Below are positions 11,546 to 23,956 of a DNA stretch of 64,000 nucleotides, piece by piece. The position numbers were made by a program, and so were the translations under genes. The notes under the pieces are model-generated. The model ran no database searches and was not told the origin of the DNA. It saw only the letters and a list, made by a program, of their open reading frames with translations. The DNA is from Haliclystus octoradiatus (Eukaryota > Cnidaria > Staurozoa > Stauromedusae > Haliclystidae): NCBI GenBank assembly GCA_916610825.1, contig OU744446.1, positions 21,895,223-21,959,222 on the forward strand, in the 5' to 3' direction. Each line of letters starts with the position of its first letter. Positions within the stretch are counted from its first letter, which is position 1.

Positions 11546-12725
11546 TTAGGTCATTTTGAGCTGTTTTTGTAAATTTCGAATTCCCTTGGGAATTAAGCAT
11601 TGTTTTAGGTCATTTTGAGCTGTTTTTGTAAAATTCGAATTCCCTTGGGAATTAATCATTGTTTTTGTTATTTTGAGCTGATTTTGTAAAATTCGAATTC
11701 CCTTGGGAATTAAGCATTGTTTTAAGTCATTTTGAGCTGTTTTTGTAAAATTCAAATTCCCTTGGGAATGAAGCATTATTTTATGTCATTTTGAGCTGTT
11801 TTTGAAAAATTCAAATTCCCTTGGGAATTAAGCATTGTTTTAGGTCATTTTGAGCTGTTTTTGAAAAATTCGAATTCCTTTGGGAATTAAGCATTGTTTT
11901 AGGTCATTTTGAGCTGTTTTTGTAAAATTCGAATTCCCTTGGGAATTAAGCATTGTTTTAAGTCATTTTGAGCTGTTTTTGTAAAATTCGAATTCCCTTG
12001 GGAATTAAGCATTGTTTTAGGTCATTTTGAGCTGTTTTTGTAAAATTCAAATTCCCTTGGGAATTAAGCATTGTTTTAGGTCATTTTGAGCTGTTTTTGA
12101 AAAATTCAAATTCCCTTGGGAATTAAGCATTGTTTTAGGTCATTTTGAGCTGTTTTTGAAAAATTCAAATTCCCTTGGGAATTAAGCATTGTTTTAGGTC
12201 ATTTTGAGCTGTTTTTGTAAATTTCGAATTCCCTTGGGAATTAAGCATTGTTTTAGGTCATTTTGAGCTGTATTTGTAAAATTCGAATTCCCTTGGGAAT
12301 TAAGCATTGTTTTAGGTCATTTTGAGCTGTTTTTGTAAAATTCGAATTCCCTTGGGAACTGGGCATTGTTTTTGGTCATTTTGAGCTGTTCTTGAAAAAT
12401 TCAAATTCCCTTGGGAATTAAGCATTGTTTTAGGTCATTTTGAGCTTTTTTTGAAAAATTCAAATTCCCTTGGGAATTAAGCATTGTTTTAGGTCATTTT
12501 GAGCTGTTTTTGAAAAATTCGAATTCCCTTGGGAATTAAGCATTGTTTTAGGTCATTTTGAGCTGTTTTTGTAAAATTCGAATTCCCTTGGGAATTAAGC
12601 ATTGTTTTTGTCATTTTGAGCTGATTTTGTAAAATTCGAATTCCCTTGGGAATTAAGCATTGTTTTAAGTCATTTTGAGCTGTTTTTGTAAAATTCGAAT
12701 TCCCTTGGGAATTAAGCATTGTTTT
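11546..12725 (+). repeat. 1,414-bp HOR, copy 2 (truncated)
   Basis: Repeats copy 1 at offset 1,414, checked at GCTGTATTTG (10856 and 12270) and at the rare TTGTTATTTT linker. It diverges after about 12725, where a GTTTTATG linker and AAGCTGTTGTTG monomers follow. Private changes include TTAATCATTG near 11654 and GGGAATGAAGC near 11765. Confidence 0.8.
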
Positions 12726-14780
12726 ATGTCATTTTGAGCTGTTTTTGAAAAATTCAAATTCCCTTGGGAATTAAGCATTGTTTTTGTCATTTTAAGCTGT
12801 TGTTGAAAAATTCAAATTCCCTTGGGAATTAAGCATTGTTTTAGGTCATTTTGAGCTGTATTTGTAAAATTCGAATTCCCTTGGGAATTAAGCATTGTTT
12901 TAGGTCATTTTGAGCTGTTTTTGTAAAATTCGAATTCGCTTGGGAACTGGGCATTGTTTTTGGTCATTTTGAGCTGTTCTTGAAAAATTCAAATTCCCTT
13001 GGGAATTAAGCATTGTTTTAGGTCATTTTGAGCTTTTTTTGAAAAATTCAAATTCCCTTGGGAATTAAGCATTGTTTTAGGTCATTTTGAGCTGTTTTTG
13101 AAAAATTCGAATTCCCTTGGGAATTAAGTATTGTTTTAGGTCATCTTGAGCTGTTTTTGAAAAATTCGAATTCCCTTGGGAATTAAGCATTGTTTTAGGT
13201 CATTTTGAGCTGTTTTTGTAAAATTCGAATTCCCTTGGGAATTAAGCATTGTTTTTGTCATTTTGAGCTGATTTTGTAAAATTCGAATTCCCTTGGGAAT
13301 TAAGCATTGTTTTAAGTCATTTTGAGCTGTTTTTGTAAAATTCGAATTCCCTTGGGAATTAAGCATTGTTTTATGTCATTTTGAGCTGTTTTTGAAAAAT
13401 TCAAATTCCCTTGGGAATTAAGCATTGTTTTAGGTCATTTTGAGCTTTTTTTGAAAAATTCAAATTCCCTTGGGAATTAAGCATTGTTTTTGTCATTTTA
13501 AGCTGTTGTTGAAAAATTCAAATTCCCTTGGGAATTAAGCATTGTTTTAGGTCATTTTAAGCTGTTTTTGAAAAATTCAAATTCCTTTCGGAGTTAAGCA
13601 TTGTTTTAGGTCATTTTGAGCTTTTTTTGAAAAATTCAAATTCCCTTGGGAATTAAGCATTGTTTTAGGTCATTTTGAGCTGTTTTTGAAAAATTCGAAT
13701 TCCCTTGGGAATTAAGTATTGTTTTAGGTCATCTTGAGCTGTTTTTGAAAAATTCGAATTCCCTTGGGAATTAAGCATTGTTTTAGGTCATTTTGAGCTG
13801 TTTTTGTAAAATTCGAATTCCCTTGGGAATTAAGCATTGTTTTTGTCATTTTGAGCTGATTTTGTAAAAATTCGAATTCCCTTGGGAATTAAGCATTGTT
13901 TTAAGTCATTTTGAGCTGTTTTTGTAAAATTCGAATTCCCTTGGGAATTAAGCATTGTTTTATGTCATTTTGAGCTGTTTTTGAAAAATTCAAATTCCCT
14001 TGGGAATTAAGCATTGTTTCAGGTCATTTTGAGCTGTTTTTGAAAAATTCGAATTCCCTTGGGAATTAAGCATTGTTTTAGGTCATTTTGAGCTGTTTAT
14101 GTAAAATTCGAATTCCCTTGGGAATTAAGCATTGTTTTTGTCATTTTGAGCTGATTTTGTAAAATTCGAATTCCCTTGGGAATTAAGCATTGTTTTAAGT
14201 CATTTTGAGCTGTTTTTGTAAAATTCGAATTCCCTTGGGAACTGGGCATTGTTTTTGGTTTTGGTCATTTTGAGCTGTTTTTGAAAAATTCAAATTCCCT
14301 TGGGAATTAAGCATTGTTTTAAGTCATTTTGAGCTGTTTTTGTAAAATTCGAATTCCCTTGGGAATTAAGCATTGTTTTAGGTCATTTTGAGCTGTTTAT
14401 GAAAAATTTGAATTCCCTTGGGAATTAAGCATTGTTTTAGGTCATTTTGAGCTGTTTTTGTAAAATTCGAATTCCCTTGGGAACTGGGCATTGTTTAGGG
14501 TCATTTTGAGCTGTTTTTGAAAAATTCAAATTCCCTTGGGAATTAAGCATTGTTTCAGGTCATTTTGAGCTGTTTTTGAAAAATTCAAATTCCCTTGGGA
14601 ATTAAGCATTGTTTTAGGTCATTTTGAGCTGTTTTTGTAAATTTCGAATTCCCTTGGGAATTATGCATTGTTTTAGGTCATTTTGAGCTGTTTTTGTAAA
14701 ATTCGAATTCCCTTGGGAACTGGGCATTGTTTTTGGTCATTTTGAGCTGTTTTTGAAAAATTCAAATTCCCTTGGGAATT
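12725..14780 (+). repeat. Short local duplications of 588 and 647 bp, then a landmark unit
   Basis: GCTGTATTTG recurs at 12858, 588 bp after 12270, and the segment at 12489 recurs at 13136 (647 bp, 11 monomers less 2 bp). GAGCTTTTTTTG monomers occur near 12443, 13034, 13443 and 13620. A landmark GTTTATG and 65-bp monomer follow near 14096 and 14246. A variant landmark (GCTGTTTATGAAAAATTTG) sits near 14396. Confidence 0.7.
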
Positions 14781-15265
14781 AAGCATAGTTTTTAGTCATT
14801 TTGAGCTGTTTTTGTGAAATTCGAATTCCCTTGGGAATTAAGCATTGTTTTTGTCATTTTAAGCTGTTGTTGAAAAATTCAAATTCCCTTGGGAATTAAG
14901 CATTGTTTTAGGTCATTTTAAGCTGTTTTTGAAAAATTCAAATTCCTTTCGGAGTTAAGCATTGTTTTAGGTCATTTTGAGCTGTTTTTGAAAATTTCGA
15001 ATTCCCTTGGGAACTTGGCATTGTTTTTGGTCATTTTGAGCTGTTTTTGAAAAATTCAAATTCCCTTGGGAATTAAGCATTGTTTTAGGTCATTTTGAGC
15101 TGTTTTTGAAAAATTCGAATTCCCTTGGGAATTAAGCATTGTTTTAGGTCATTTTGAGCTGTTTTTGAAAAATTCGAATTCCCTTGGGAATTAAGCATTG
15201 TTTTAGGTCATTTTAAGCTGTTTTTGAAAAATTCGAATTCCCTTGGGAATTAAGCATTGTTTTTT

Positions 15266-15304
15266 CTTATTTTTCATACCCAAGGGTACAGAGCATTGTT
15301 TTTA
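15266..15304 (+). repeat. 39-bp short monomer, type 1
   Basis: CTTATTTTT start, CATACCCAAGGGTACAGAG core and GCATTG end. First of a pair. Confidence 0.9.
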
Positions 15305-15539
15305 GTCATTTTAAGCTGTTTTTGTTAAATTCGAATTCCCTTGGGAATTAAGCATTGTTTTTGTCATTTTGAGCTGATTTTGTAAAATTCGAATTCTCTT
15401 GGGAATTAGGCATTGTTTTTGATCGGTTTAAGCTGTTTTTGTAAAATTCGAATTCCCTTGGGAATTAAGCATTGTTTTAGGTCATTTTGAGCTGTTTTTG
15501 AAAAATTCGAATTCCCTTGGGAATTAAACATTGTTTTTT

Positions 15540-15578
15540 CTCATTTTTCATACCCAAGGGTACAAAGCATAGTTTTTA
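15540..15578 (+). repeat. 39-bp short monomer, type 2
   Basis: CTCATTTTT start with TACAAAGCATAG. Preceded by TTAAACATTG, a variant that accompanies most type 2 elements. Confidence 0.9.
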
Positions 15579-15799
15579 GTCATTTTAAGCTGTTTTTGTG
15601 AAATTCGAATTCCCTTGGGAATTAAGCATTGTTTTTGTCATTTTGAGCTGATTTTGTAAAATTCGAATTCTCTTGGGAATTAGGCATTGTTTTTGATCGG
15701 TTTAAGCTGTTTTTGTAAAATTCGAATTCCCTTGGGAATTAAGCATTGTTTTAGGTCATTTTGAGCTGTTTTTAAAAAATTCGAATTCCCTTGGGAATT

Positions 15800-18295
15800 A
15801 AGTATTGTTTTAGGTCATCTTGAGCTGTTTTTGAAAAATTCGAATTCCCTTGGGAATTAAGCATTGTTTTAGGTCATTTTGAGCTGTTTTTGTAAAATTC
15901 GAATTCCCTTGGGAATTAAGCATTGTTTTTGTCATTTTGAGCTGATTTTGTAAAATTCGAATTCCCTTGGGAATTAAGCATTGTTTTAAGTCATTTTGAG
16001 CTGTTTTTGTAAAATTCGAATTCCCTTGGGAATTAAGCATTGTTTTATGTCATTTTGAGCTGTTTTTGAAAAATTCAAATTCCCTTGGGAATTAAGCATT
16101 GTTTTTGGTCATTTTGAGCTGTTTTTGAAAAATTCAAATTCCCTTGGGAATTAAGCATTGTTTTAGGTCATTTTGAACTGTTTTTGATAAATTCGAATTC
16201 CCTTGGGAATTAAGCATTGTTTTAGGTCATTTTGAGCTGTTTTTGAAAAATTCGAATTCCCTTTGGAATTTAGCATTGTTTTAGGTCATTTTGAGCTGGT
16301 TTTGTAAAATTCGAATTCCCTTGGGAATTAAGCATTATTTTAAGTCATTTTGAGCTGTTTTTGTAAAATTCGAATTCCCTTGGGAATTAAGCATTGTTTT
16401 AGGTCAATATGAGCTGTTTTTTTAAAAATTCGAATTTCCTTGGGAATTAAGCATTGTTTTAGGTCATTTTGAGCTGTTTTTGTAAAATTCAAATTCCCTT
16501 GGGAACTGGGCATTGTTTTTGGTCATTTTGAGCTGTTTTTGAAAAATTCGAATTTCCTTGGGAATTAAGCATTGTTTTTGGTCATTTTGAGCTGTTTTTG
16601 AAAAATTCGAATTCCCTTGGGAATTAAGCATTGTTTTAGGTCATTTTGAACTGTTTTTGATAAATTCGAATTCCCTTGGGAATTAAGCATTGTTTTAGGT
16701 CATTTTGAGCTGTTTTTGAAAAATTCGAATTCCCTTTGGAATTAAGCATTGTTTTAGGTCATTTTGAGCTGGTTTTGTGAAATTCGAATTCCCTTGGGAA
16801 TTAAGCATTATTTTAAGTCATTTTGAGCTGTTTTTGTAAAATTCGAATTCCCTTGGGAATTAAGCATTGTTTTAGGTCATTTTGAGCTGTTTTTTTAAAA
16901 ATTCGAATTTCCTTGGGAATTAAGCATTGTTTTAGGTCATTTTGAGCTGTTTTTGTAAAATTCGAATTCCCTTGGGAACTGGGCATTGTTTTTGGTCATT
17001 TTGAGCTGTTTTTGAAAAATTCAAATTCCCTTGGGAATTAAGCATTGTTTTAGGTCATTTTGAGCTGTTTTTGAAAAATTCAAATTCCCTTGGGAATTAA
17101 GCATTGTTTTAGGTCATTTTGAGCTGTTTTTGAAAAATTCGAATTCCCTTGGGAATTAAGCATTGTTTTAGGTCATTTTGAGCTGTTTTTGTAAAATTCG
17201 AATTCCCTTGGGAATTAAGCATTGTTTTAAGTCATTTTGAGCTGTTTTTGTAAAATTCGAATTCCCTTGAGAATTAAGCATTGTTTTAGGTCATTTTGAG
17301 CTGTTTTTGAAAAATTCAAATTCCCTTGGGAATTAAGCATTGTTTCAGGTCATTTTGAGCTGTTTTTGAAAAATTCGAATTCCCTTGGGAATTAAGCATT
17401 GTTTTAGGTCATTTTGAGCTGTTTATGTAAAATTCGAATTCCCTTGGGAATTAAGCATTGTTTTTGTCATTTTGAGCTGATTTTGTAAAATTCGAATTCT
17501 CTTGGGAATTAGGCATTGTTTTTGATCGGTTTAAGCTGTTTTTGTAAAATTCGAATTCCCTTGGGAATTAAGCATTGTTTTAGGTCATTTTGAGCTGTTT
17601 TTAAAAAATTCGAATTCCCTTGGGAATTAAGTATTGTTTTAGGTCATCTTGAGCTGTTTTTGAAAAATTCGAATTCACTTGGGAATTAAGCATTGTTTTA
17701 GGTCATTTTGAGCTGTTTTTGTAAAATTCGAATTCCCTTGGGAATTAAGCATTGTTTTTGTCATTTTGAGCTGATTTTGTAAAATTCGAATTCCCTTGGG
17801 AATTAAGCATTGTTTTAAGTCATTTTGAGCTGTTTTTGTAAAATTCGAATTCCCTTGGGAATTAAGCATTGTTTTATGTCATTTTGAGCTGTTTTTGAAA
17901 AATTCAAATTCCCTTGGGAATTAAGCATTGTTTCAGGTCATTTTGAGCTGTTTTTGAAAAATTGTAATTCCCTTGGGAATTAAGCATTGTTTTAGGTCAT
18001 TTTGAGCTGTTTATGTAAAATTCGAATTCCCTTGGGAATTAAGCATTGTTTTTGTCATTTTGAGCTGATTTTGTAAAATTCGAATTCCCTTGGGAATTAA
18101 GCATTGTTTTGAGTCATTTTGAGCTGTTTTTGTAAAATTCGAATTCCCTTGGGAACTGGGCATTGTTTTTGGTTTTGGTCATTTTGAGCTGTTTTTGAAA
18201 AATTCAAATTCCCTTGGGAATTAAGCATTGTTTTAGGTCATTTTAAGCTGTTTTTGAAAAATTCGAATTCCCTTGGGAATTAAGCATTGTTTTTT
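15800..18295 (+). repeat. Mosaic of landmark unit and GATCGG block
   Basis: Contains the nested 8-monomer block (GATAAATTCG, CCCTTTGG, GCTGGTTTTG, TTTTTTTAAAAATTCG) twice, the variant CAATATGAGCTG near 16405, landmarks at 17421 and 18009 (588 bp apart), and a GATCGG-linked monomer near 17524 with no short monomer in front of it. It is a shortened relative of the 2.4-kb repeat that follows. Confidence 0.7.
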
Positions 18296-18334
18296 CTTAT
18301 TTTTCATACCCAAGGGTACAGAGCATTGTTTTTA
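18296..18334 (+). repeat. 39-bp short monomer, type 1
   Basis: Type 1 element, first of a pair 274 bp apart. Only the last few hundred bases of cassette A precede it; the GGAGTTAAGC part is missing. Confidence 0.9.
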
Positions 18335-18569
18335 GTCATTTTAAGCTGTTTTTGTTAAATTCGAATTCCCTTGGGAATTAAGCATTGTTTTTGTCATTTT
18401 GAGCTGATTTTGTAAAATTCGAATTCTCTTGGGAATTAGGCATTGTTTTTGATCGGTTTAAGCTGTTTTTGTAAAATTCGAATTCCCTTGGGAATTAAGC
18501 ATTGTTTTTGGTCATTTTGAGCTGTTTTTGAAAAATTCGAATTCCCTTGGGAATTAAACATTGTTTTTT

Positions 18570-18608
18570 CTCATTTTTCATACCCAAGGGTACAAAGCAT
18601 AGTTTTTA
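18570..18608 (+). repeat. 39-bp short monomer, type 2 (start of 2.4-kb repeat)
   Basis: Type 2 element with the private change GTTTTTAGACATTTT right after it. It begins the first of three consecutive 2.3-2.4-kb repeats. Confidence 0.9.
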
Positions 18609-19209
18609 GACATTTTAAGCTGTTTTTGTGAAATTCGAATTCCCTTGGGAATTAAGCATTGTTTTTGTCATTTTGAGCTGATTTTGTAAAATTCGAATTC
18701 TCTTGGGAATTAGGCATTGTTTTTGATCGGTTTAAGCTGTTTTTGTAAAATTCGAATTCCCTTGGGAATTAAGCATTGTTTTAGGTCATTTTGAGCTGTT
18801 TTTAAAAAATTCGAATTCCCTTGGGAATTAAGTATTGTTTTAGGTCATCTTGAGCTGTTTTTGAAAAATTCGAATTCCCTTGGGAATTAAGCATTGTTTT
18901 AGGTCATTTTGAGCTGTTTTTGTAAAATTCGAATTCCCTTGGGAATTAAGCATTGTTTTTGTCATTTTGAGCTGATTTTGTAAAATTCGAATTCCCTTGG
19001 GAATTAAGCATTGTTTTAAGTCATTTTGAGCTGTTTTTGTAAAATTCGAATTCCCTTGGGAATTAAGCATTGTTTTATGTCATTTTGAGCTGTTTTTGAA
19101 AAATTCAAATTCCCTTGGGAATTAAGCATTGTTTCAGGTCATTTTGAGCTGTTTTTGAAAAATTGTAATTCCCTTGGGAATTAAGCATTGTTTTAGGTCA
19201 TTTTGAGCT

Positions 19210-20750
19210 GTTTATGTAAAATTCGAATTCCCTTGGGAATTAAGCATTGTTTTTGTAATTTTGAGCTGATTTTGTAAAATTCGAATTCCCTTGGGAATTA
19301 AGCATTGTTTTGAGTCATTTTGAGCTGTTTTTGTAAAATTCGAATTCCCTTGGGAACTGGGCATTGTTTTTGGTTTTGGTCATTTTGAGCTGTTTTTGAA
19401 AAATTCAAATTCCCTTGGGAATTAAGCATTGTTTTTGGTCATTTTGAGCTGTTTTTGAAAAATTCAAATTCCCTTGGGAATTAAGCATTGTTTTAGGTCA
19501 TTTTGAACTGTTTTTGATAAATTCGAATTCCCTTGGGAATTAAGCATTGTTTTAGGTCATTTTGAGCTGTTTTTGAAAAATTCGAATTCCCTTTGGAATT
19601 TAGCATTGTTTTAGGTCATTTTGAGCTGGTTTTGTAAAATTCGAATTCCCTTGGGAATTAAGCATTATTTTAAGTCATTTTGAGCTGTTTTTGTAAAATT
19701 CGAATTCCCTTGGGAATTAAGCATTGTTTTAGGTCAATATGAGCTGTTTTTTTAAAAATTCGAATTTCCTTGGGAATTAAGCATTGTTTTAGGTCATTTT
19801 GAGCTGTTTTTGTAAAATTCAAATTCCCTTGGGAACTGGGCATTGTTTTTGGTCATTTTGAGCTGTTTTTGAAAAATTCGAATTTCCTTGGGAATTAAGC
19901 ATTGTTTTTGGTCATTTTGAGCTGTTTTTGAAAAATTCAAATTCCCTTGGGAATTAAGCATTGTTTTAGGTCATTTTGAACTGTTTTTGATAAATTCGAA
20001 TTCCCTTGGGAATTAAGCATTGTTTTAGGTCATTTTGAGCTGTTTTTGAAAAATTCGAATTCCCTTTGGAATTAAGCATTGTTTTAGGTCATTTTGAGCT
20101 GGTTTTGTGAAATTCGAATTCCCTTGGGAATTAAGCATTATTTTAAGTCATTTTGAGCTGTTTTTGTAAAATTCGAATTCCCTTGGGAATTAAGCATTGT
20201 TTTAGGTCATTTTGAGCTGTTTTTTTAAAAATTCGAATTTCCTTGGGAATTAAGCATTGTTTTAGGTCATTTTGAGCTGTTTTTGTAAAATTCGAATTCC
20301 CTTGGGAACTGGGCATTGTTTTTGGTCATTTTGAGCTGTTTTTGAAAAATTCAAATTCCCTTGGGAATTAAGCATTGTTTTAGGTCATTTTGGGCTGTTT
20401 TTGAAAAATTCAAATTCCCTTGGGAATTAAGCATTGTTTTAGGTCATTTTGAGCTGTTTTTGAAAAATTCGAATTCCCTTGGGAATTAAGCATTGTTTTA
20501 GGTCATTTTGAGCTGTTTTTGTAAAATTCGAATTCCCTTGGGAATTAAGCATTGTTTTAAGTCATTTTGAGCTGTTTTTGTAAAATTCGAATTCCCTTGA
20601 GAATTAAGCATTGTTTTAGGTCATTTTGAGCTGTTTTTGAAAAATTCAAATTCCCTTGGGAATTAAGCATTGTTTCAGGTCATTTTGAGCTGTTTTTGAA
20701 AAATTCGAATTCCCTTGGGAATTAAGCATTGTTTTAGGTCATTTTGAGCT
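19210..20750 (+). repeat. 26-monomer landmark HOR (best-resolved copy)
   Basis: All 26 monomers can be read in order. Monomer 1 is GTTTATG and monomer 3 the 65-bp form. Monomers 4-11 and 12-19 are two versions of the same 8-monomer series (CAAATTCCC, CAAATTCCC, GAACTG with GATAAATTCG, CCCTTTGG, GCTGGTTTTG with GCATTATTTT, plain, T-run with AATTTCC, AACTGGGC). Monomer 21 is GGGCTG, 24 is CTTGAGAATT and 25 is GTTTCAGG. The private change CAATATGAGCTG falls in monomer 9 and TAATTTTGAGC in monomer 1. Confidence 0.88.
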
Positions 20751-20972
20751 GTTTATGTAAAATTCGAATTCCCTTGGGAATTAAGCATTGTTTTTGTCAT
20801 TTTGAGCTGATTTTGTAAAATTCGAATTCTCTTGGGAATTGGGCATTGTTTTTGATCGGTTTAAGCTGTTTTTGTAAAATTCGAATTCCCTTGGGAATTA
20901 AGCATTGTTTTAGGTCATTTTGAGCTGTTTTTGAAAAATTCGAATTCCCTTGGGAATTAAACATTGTTTTTT

Positions 20973-21011
20973 CTCATTTTTCATACCCAAGGGTACAAAG
21001 CATAGTTTTTA
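20973..21011 (+). repeat. 39-bp short monomer, type 2 (unpaired)
   Basis: Type 2 element with no type 1 partner upstream. Starts the second 2.3-2.4-kb repeat. Confidence 0.9.
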
Positions 21012-21553
21012 GTCATTTTAAGCTGTTTTTGTGAAATTCGAATTCCCTTGGGAATTAAGCATTGTTTTTGTCATTTTGAGCTGATTTTGTAAAATTCGAA
21101 TTCTCTTGGGAATTAGGCATTGTTTTTGATCGGTTTAAGCTGTTTTTGTAAAATTCGAATTCCCTTGGGAATTAAGCATTGTTTTAGGTCATTTTGAGCT
21201 GTTTTTAAAAAATTCGAATTCCCTTGGGAATTAAGTATTGTTTTAGGTCATCTTGAGCTGTTTTTGTAAAATTCGAATTCCCTTGGGAATTAAGCATTGT
21301 TTTTGTCATTTTGAGCTGATTTTGTAAAATTCGAATTCCCTTGGGAATTAAGCATTGTTTTAAGTCATTTTGAGCTGTTTTTGTAAAATTCGAATTCCCT
21401 TGGGAATTAAGCATTGTTTTATGTCATTTTGAGCTGTTTTTGAAAAATTCAAATTCCCTTGGGAATTAAGCATTGTTTCAGGTCATTTTGAGCTGTTTTT
21501 GAAAAATTGTAATTCCCTTGGGAATTAAGCATTGTTTTAGGTCATTTTGAGCT

Positions 21554-23093
21554 GTTTATGTAAAATTCGAATTCCCTTGGGAATTAAGCATTGTTTTTGT
21601 CATTTTGAGCTGATTTTGTAAAATTCGAATTCCCTTGGGAATTAAGCATTGTTTTGAGTCATTTTGAGCTGTTTTTGTAAAATTCGAATTCCCTTGGGAA
21701 CTGGGCATTGTTTTTGGTTTTGGTCATTTTGAGCTGTTTTTGAAAAATTCAAATTCCCTTGGGAATTAAGCATTGTTTTTGTTCATTTTGAGCTGTTTTT
21801 GAAAAATTCAAATTCCCTTGGGAATTAAGCATTGTTTTAGGTCATTTTGAACTGTTTTTGATAAATTCGAATTCCCTTGGGAATTAAGCATTGTTTTAGG
21901 TCATTTTGAGCTGTTTTTGAAAAATTCGAATTCCCTTTGGAATTAAGCATTGTTTTAGGTCATTTTGAGCTGGTTTTGTAAAATTCGAATTCCCTTGGGA
22001 ATTAAGCATTATTTTAAGTCATTTTGAGCTGTTTTTGTAAAATTCGAATTCCCTTGGGAATTAAGCATTGTTTTAGGTCATTTTGAGCTGTTTTTTTTAA
22101 AATTCGAATTTCCTTGGGAATTAAGCATTGTTTTAGGTCATTTTGAGCTGTTTTTGTAAAATTCAAATTCCCTTGGGAACTGGGCATTGTTTTTGGTCAT
22201 TTTGAGCTGTTTTTGAAAAATTCGAATTTCCTTGGGAATTAAGCATTGTTTTTGGTCATTTTGAGCTGTTTTTGAAAAATTCAAATTCCCTTGGGAATTA
22301 AGCATTGTTTTAGGTCATTTTGAACTGTTTTTGATAAATTCGAATTCCCTTGGGAATTAAGCATTGTTTTAGGTCATTTTGAGCTGTTTTTGAAAAATTC
22401 GAATTCCCTTTGGAATTAAGCATTGTTTTAGGTCATTTTGAGCTGGTTTTGTGAAATTCGAATTCCCTTGGGAATTAAGCATTATTTTAAGTCATTTTGA
22501 GCTGTTTTTGTAAAATTCGAATTCCCTTGGGAATTAAGCATTGTTTTAGGTCATTTTGAGCTGTTTTTTTAAAAATTCGAATTTCCTTGGGAATTAAGCA
22601 TTGTTTTAGGTCATTTTGAGCTGTTTTTGTAAAATTCGAATTCCCTTGGGAACTGGGCATTGTTTTTGGTCATTTTGAGCTGTTTTTGAAAAATTCAAAT
22701 TCCCTTGGGAATTAAGCATTGTTTTAGGTCATTTTGGGCTGTTTTTGAAAAATTCAAATTCCCTTGGGAATTAAGCATTGTTTATGTCATTTTGAGCTGT
22801 TTTTGAAAAATTCGAATTCCCTTGGGAATTAAGCATTGTTTTAGGTCATTTTGAGCTGTTTTTGTAAAATTCGAATTCCCTTGGGAATTAAGCATTGTTT
22901 TAAGTCATTTTGAGGTGTTTTTGTAAAATTCGAATTCCCTTGAGAATTAAGCATTGTTTTAGGTCATTTTGAGCTGTTTTTGAAAAATTCAAATTCCCTT
23001 GGGAATTAAGCATTGTTTCAGGTCATTTTGAGCTGTTTTTGAAAAATTCGAATTCCCTTGGGAATTAAGCATTGTTTTAGGTCATTTTGAGCT
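21554..23093 (+). repeat. 26-monomer landmark HOR
   Basis: 1,540 bp from landmark to landmark. Private changes are GTTTTTGTTCATTTT near 21776, a long T-run before AAAATTCG near 22092, GTTTATGTCATTTT near 22782 and TGAGGTG near 22912. Confidence 0.85.
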
Positions 23094-23315
23094 GTTTATG
23101 TAAAATTCGAATTCCCTTGGGAATTAAGCATTGTTTTTGTCATTTTGAGCTGATTTTGTAAAATTCGAATTCTCTTGGGAATTGGGCATTGTTTTTGATC
23201 GGTTTAAGCTGTTTTTGTAAAATTCGAATTCCCTTGGGAATTAAGCATTGTTTTAGGTCATTTTGAGCTGTTTTTGAAAAATTCGAATTCCCTTGGGAAT
23301 TAAACATTGTTTTTT

Positions 23316-23354
23316 CTCATTTTTCATACCCAAGGGTACAAAGCATAGTTTTTA
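23316..23354 (+). repeat. 39-bp short monomer, type 2 (unpaired)
   Basis: Type 2 element with TTAAACATTG in front and no type 1 partner. Starts the third repeat. Confidence 0.9.
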
Positions 23355-23956
23355 GTCATTTTAAGCTGTTTTTGTGAAATTCGAATTCCCTTGGGAATTA
23401 AGCATTGTTTTTGTCATTTTGAGCTGATTTTGTAAAATTCGAATTCTCTTGGGAATTAGGCATTGTTTTTGATCGGTTTAAGCTGTTTTTGTAAAATTCG
23501 AATTCCCTTGGGAATTAAGCATTGTTTTAGGTCATTTTGAGCTGTTTTTAAAAAATTCGAATTCCCTTGGGAATTAAGTATTGTTTTAGGTCATCTTGAG
23601 CTGTTTTTGAAAAATTCGAATTCCCTTGGGAATTAAGCATTGTTTTAGGTCATTTTGAGCTGTTTTTGTAAAATTCGAATTCCCTTGGGAATTAAGCATT
23701 GTTTTTGTCATTTTGAGCTGATTTTGTAAAATTCGAATTCCCTTGGGAATTAAGCATTGTTTTAAGTCATTTTGAGCTGTTTTTGTAAAATTCGAATTCC
23801 CTTGGGAATTAAGCATTGTTTTATGTCATTTTGAGCTGTTTTTGAAAAATTCAAATTCCCTTGGGAATTAAGCATTGTTTCAGGTCATTTTGAGCTGTTT
23901 TTGAAAAATTGTAATTCCCTTGGGAATTAAGCATTGTTTTAGGTCATTTTGAGCTG

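Larger units (their letters stand above)
14780..15800 (+). repeat. Cassette A with two 39-bp short monomers (copy 2)
   Basis: Same order as 2410-3425: GCATAGTTTTTAGTC, AAGCTGTTGTTG, TTTCGGAGTTAAGC, AACTGGGC (here AACTTGGC near 15014), two short monomers 274 bp apart, and GATCGG-linked monomers near 15420 and 15693. Short monomers lie 12,373 bp after those of copy 1. Confidence 0.8.
18570..20972 (+). repeat. 2,403-bp HOR, copy 1
   Basis: Measured from one type 2 short monomer to the next (18570 to 20973). Contents in order: GATCGG monomer, TCATCTTG block, GTTTTATG and GTTTCAGG monomers, an ATTGTAATTCCC monomer, then a full 26-monomer landmark unit (19210-20750) and a GATCGG monomer with GGGAATTGGGC. 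Confidence 0.88.
20973..23315 (+). repeat. 2,343-bp HOR, copy 2 (one monomer shorter)
   Basis: Same order as the preceding copy, but near 21250 one 59-bp monomer is missing after TCATCTTGAGCTG. The difference of 60 bp is that monomer plus a 1-bp linker indel. It includes a 1,540-bp landmark unit, 21554-23093. Confidence 0.88.
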
